A stretch of 8,702 nt of DNA from a bacterium (GTDB lineage Bacteria; SM23-31; JAUVVT01), in assembly GCA_030616165.1 (NCBI GenBank), contig JAUWXV010000159.1, forward strand, positions 1-8,702, written 5' to 3'. Every line of letters begins with the position of its first letter. Within the stretch, counting starts at the first letter, position 1. Under the pieces are notes generated by a model that was not told the origin of the DNA, made no database searches, and saw nothing but the letters and a program-made list of their open reading frames with translations. The position numbers were made by a program, and so were the translations under genes. Below are positions 6,347-8,702 of the stretch, one piece after another.

Positions 6347-7606
6347 TCATTTCCCTCCCTCCTCCAAAATCCTCCTCACCTTCCCCAAATCTTCCCTTCT
6401 TGCTTTATAGTGAATGTGGATGGAGTCATCCTCAAATGTGGTGGAGATTACCTTGCCCATTTTTTTGATTTTGTTGATATATTTGAACTTTGAGAATGGG
6501 ATGACAACTTCATCATCGACGAAATCTTTCACGGCAAACCTGATTATTTCCTGGATTAAATCATTTAATCCAATTCCCCGCAGTGCAGATATAAAAACGG
6601 CATCCGGGTATTCGTATCTCATTTGCCTGATAACTTTTTCATTTTTTAATATATCAAGTTTATTAAAAACAATAATCGTTGGCTTTTCTAAAATATTTAG
6701 ACTCTCTAAGACTTCATTTACGGCAAAAATCTGCTCCTCGAGTTTCGGGTGTGTGATATCGGCAATGTGAAGAAGAATGTCTGCTTCTTTTACTTCTCCG
6801 AGTGTGCTTTTAAAGGAAGCTATAAGGTGATGCGGGAGATTTTTTATAAATCCGACTGTATCTGATAAGAGAATATCGAATTGATTTTTTATTTTTACCT
6901 TTCTTACCGTTGAATCGAGTGTAGCAAACAGTTTATCTTCCACCAGGACATCTGCTTTTGTTATCGCATTAAGTATGGTAGATTTGCCGGAATTTGTATA
7001 ACCAATAAGGGCAGCTTTAAATATATCCTTTCTTTTTTTACTTCTTGTAATTCTTCTTTTTTCGAATTTTTCGAGTGTATCGGAGAGTTTTTTAATCCTT
7101 TTTTTAATATTCCTTCTATCCACTTCAAGCTGGGTTTCGCCGGGTCCTCTCAATCCTATACCCACTCCTCCTTCCTGCCTGGAAAGATGCTCCCAGTACC
7201 TGGTAAGCCTTGGAAGCATATATTTAAGTTGGGCGAGTTCGACCTGTGTTTTTGCCTGTCTGGTGCGTGCATTTCTTGCAAATATATCAAGTATAAGTCC
7301 GGTTCTGTCTATAATTTTTTTGCCGGTTACTTTTTCAAGGTTCCGGGACTGAGAAGGCGACAAATCTACATCGAATATTACGCAATTTACTCCGTTTCTG
7401 CTCGCAATATTCGATATTTTTTCTGCTTTGCCTTTGCCGATATAAAATCTTGGGTCAATCGCTTTCTTCTTGTGTGTTATCTGACCGGATACTTCTATCC
7501 CGGCAGAGTCTGACAGTAAGAGAAGTTCTTTCATATTCTCATCTATTTCACATTCAGAATCATATCTGTCATAAACTCCGACAATGACTGCTTTTTCTTT
7601 ATTCAA
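6347..7606 (-). CDS. hflX: Ribosome-associated GTPase HflX
   Basis: 419 residues, the normal length. HflX binds the ribosome and splits stalled or stress-hibernating 70S particles; it acts in the cytoplasm. The N-terminal HflX domain shows YIGKGKAEKI (55-64), LSPSQSRNLEK (82-92), DRTGLILDIFARNA (100-113), QVELAQLKYMLPRL (121-134) and RGPGETQLEVDRR (153-165). A helical linker rich in Lys/Arg (about 166-195) leads to the G domain: G1 GYTNSGKST (202-210), switch ATLDSTVR (228-235), G3 DTVGF (249-253), G4 NKLD (315-318) and G5 SAL (340-342). A C-terminal domain of about 60 residues ends in RRILEEGGK. The start codon is TTG at 7606: a stop lies in frame 27 bases upstream and no other start codon intervenes. 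AAAGGAG is present but about 17 bases away, with a purine-rich stretch between, so initiation may be weak. Confidence 0.96.
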   Translation of the reverse strand: MNKEKAVIVGVYDRYDSECEIDENMKELLLLSDSAGIEVSGQITHKKKAIDPRFYIGKGKAEKISNIASRNGVNCVIFDVDLSPSQSRNLEKVTGKKIIDRTGLILDIFARNARTRQAKTQVELAQLKYMLPRLTRYWEHLSRQEGGVGIGLRGPGETQLEVDRRNIKKRIKKLSDTLEKFEKRRITRSKKRKDIFKAALIGYTNSGKSTILNAITKADVLVEDKLFATLDSTVRKVKIKNQFDILLSDTVGFIKNLPHHLIASFKSTLGEVKEADILLHIADITHPKLEEQIFAVNEVLESLNILEKPTIIVFNKLDILKNEKVIRQMRYEYPDAVFISALRGIGLNDLIQEIIRFAVKDFVDDEVVIPFSKFKYINKIKKMGKVISTTFEDDSIHIHYKARREDLGKVRRILEEGGK

Positions 7607-7661
7607 ATCTCTCTTTTTTCTCTCTCCTTTCTAAAAATTTTTTAAATAGTAAGTTTTTTGG

Positions 7662-7687
7662 GACACCTTTTTTTCAAAAAAGGTGTC
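7662..7687. repeat. Hairpin between the BatA-like gene and hflX, overlapping a stop codon
   Basis: A perfect 12-bp inverted repeat, GACACCTTTTTT (7662-7673) and AAAAAAGGTGTC (7676-7687), has a two-base centre. It overlaps the TGA stop (complement of 7686-7688) of the minus-strand membrane-protein gene. On that strand no U tract follows the stem, so it is not a standard intrinsic terminator. It could slow transcription, protect the mRNA 3' end or be an intergenic repeat. Confidence 0.75.
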
Positions 7688-8702
7688 AACTTTTCTTTTC
7701 AATCCACATTTCAAATCCGAGTAATATAAGGGCACCTATTAAAAAATATTTCCCAATCTCCTTTCCAAATCTTGATTGTTTTATCAGTCCTGGTATATCT
7801 TTTTCTTTATCAAAGTAAATAACCTTATCTGCAAGAGAATTTATCTCATTTTCATCCGCTTTAAAAAGGTCGGATTCATTAGGGTCAATATTAACTGAAA
7901 AAACTTTTATCAAGTTTTTGTCCGCAAATAATTTATAAATCCCGGGCTGGTCAGTATTGTCAAACTTTACTAAGTAATTATCTGATTGTATTTGGATTTC
8001 CGCCTTTTCTTTAAGTCCGTCAGGTTTTTCAATTTCAAATTCTTTTGCCTTGAATCTGGTGAAAAATGAAATCTCATCCCCAATTAATAAACCATTTTTT
8101 TCAGTAAAAGTTTCAGTAGAGAGATAATAGACTGCTTGATTAATGATTGGTGCAAAAATTCCCTTGTAGGGGAAATCGCTCCATTCTTCCTCGGATGAAC
8201 AGGCAAATATCAATATTCTTCCATTGTTAAAATTGGATTCTTCTAAAAAGGGATTTCCATCAGAAAATTCTATAATCGCATCACTGTTAGGAATTTTCTC
8301 GATTGTAAAAAAATTATAAAACTTCGGAGAGTCGATAGCCTTTTTCTCCTTTTCGAACAAACCGGTAAATATCGGGTGTTGAAAATCTATTCTGCCGAAT
8401 GTTATGAATCCTTTATTTGGTTCTGAAGTCTTCTGAATAGATAGAATTTTTGGAAGATTGAGTTGTTTTGCTGTTAACCTGTTGTAATAATTTATATCGG
8501 TCTGGTCGCCCGGGAAGATTATTATTCCTTTTCCGCTGTTAAGAAAATTTTTTAGTCTGTTAATGTCTGAATCAAGAATGTTTTTCACGTTATCAAAAAT
8601 TACAAGGTCATAATCTTTGATTTCAGCCGTTGAAAATCTGGATGGGTTAACTTGAGTGAGTTTAATAGATGATGAATCTGACTTTTCCGGGTGTAAAGCA
8701 AG
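7686..8702 (-). CDS. BatA-like double-TM/VWA-family membrane protein, C-terminal part (5' end outside window)
   Basis: 338 residues are visible and the frame is open to the right edge, so the true start lies beyond 8702. A GTG at 8588 lies inside the same domain and is not a convincing start. The visible part opens with a Rossmann/GATase1-like segment, YDLVIFDNVKNILDSDINRL..FLNSGKGIIIFPGD. It continues with GNPFLEESNFNNGRILIFACSSEEEWSDFPYKGIFAPIINQAVYYLS, given here only as key groups: G-NPFLEE, GRILIFA, E-WSDFPY, FAP. A beta-sandwich-like region follows (EISFFTRFKAKEFEIEKPDG..., QPGIYKLF). One transmembrane helix (YFLIGALILLGFEMWI) closes the protein before EKKS. This order is that of proteins with an N-terminal double-TM (BatA) region, a periplasmic VWA/GATase-like part and a C-terminal TM helix, found in Bacteroidetes and relatives; their role is poorly known. 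It shares a strand with hflX, 79 bases apart. Confidence 0.8.
   Translation of the reverse strand, partial: LALHPEKSDSSSIKLTQVNPSRFSTAEIKDYDLVIFDNVKNILDSDINRLKNFLNSGKGIIIFPGDQTDINYYNRLTAKQLNLPKILSIQKTSEPNKGFITFGRIDFQHPIFTGLFEKEKKAIDSPKFYNFFTIEKIPNSDAIIEFSDGNPFLEESNFNNGRILIFACSSEEEWSDFPYKGIFAPIINQAVYYLSTETFTEKNGLLIGDEISFFTRFKAKEFEIEKPDGLKEKAEIQIQSDNYLVKFDNTDQPGIYKLFADKNLIKVFSVNIDPNESDLFKADENEINSLADKVIYFDKEKDIPGLIKQSRFGKEIGKYFLIGALILLGFEMWIEKKS

Noticed and set aside
6299-6770. Open frames on the plus strand over the 3' part of hflX
   Set aside because: They are antisense to a clearly conserved GTPase gene and show no domain of their own.
7187-7513. 108-codon plus-strand open frame inside hflX
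   Set aside because: Antisense shadow of the HflX N-terminal domain, with a residue pattern unlike a real protein.

Overview
The window is AT-rich bacterial chromosomal DNA. It has no rRNA, no tRNA that I could find, no transposase and no CRISPR array. The gene set (HflX, a BatA-type double-TM/VWA-family membrane protein, a Tat-exported PLP enzyme, a ClC protein with CBS and RCK_C domains) and the many short palindromic intergenic repeats suggest an uncultivated or little-studied Gram-negative bacterium, perhaps of the Bacteroidetes/FCB or a candidate-phylum type. That placement is inference; no taxonomic marker is present.

Layout. Positions 1-255 hold two copies of a 120-bp element at a 135-bp period, each flanked by hairpins. 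A plausible sigma-70 promoter (318-346) precedes a gene for a Tat-exported D-threonine aldolase/D-serine dehydratase-like protein (391-1641). A single in-frame TAA at 1474 breaks it before the metal-binding C-terminus. A small secreted protein built of two OB-like repeats follows at 1684-2298 behind a strong ribosome binding site. A 530-bp gene-free stretch (2299-2828) carries a terminator-like inverted repeat and a palindromic repeat with 12-bp and 11-bp periodicities. Next comes an overlapping pair, a phage-type deoxynucleoside monophosphate kinase (2829-3494) and a dCMP deaminase (3472-3960). A gene-free gap of 233 bp with a large hairpin repeat separates it from a ClC chloride channel/transporter (4194-6302).

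Convergent to these, on the minus strand, are hflX (7606-6347) and the 3' part of a BatA-like membrane protein gene that runs off the right edge (8702-7686). A hairpin lies between them, overlapping the stop codon of the latter.

How the genes work together. The kinase and deaminase form a nucleotide module: deamination of dCMP gives dUMP for thymidylate synthesis, and the kinase converts dNMPs to dNDPs. The other genes look like unrelated housekeeping or accessory functions. I see no convincing new multi-gene system. The most notable items are the single in-frame stop in an otherwise intact PLP-enzyme gene, the structured repeat families, and the domain build and pore/gate residues of the ClC protein.
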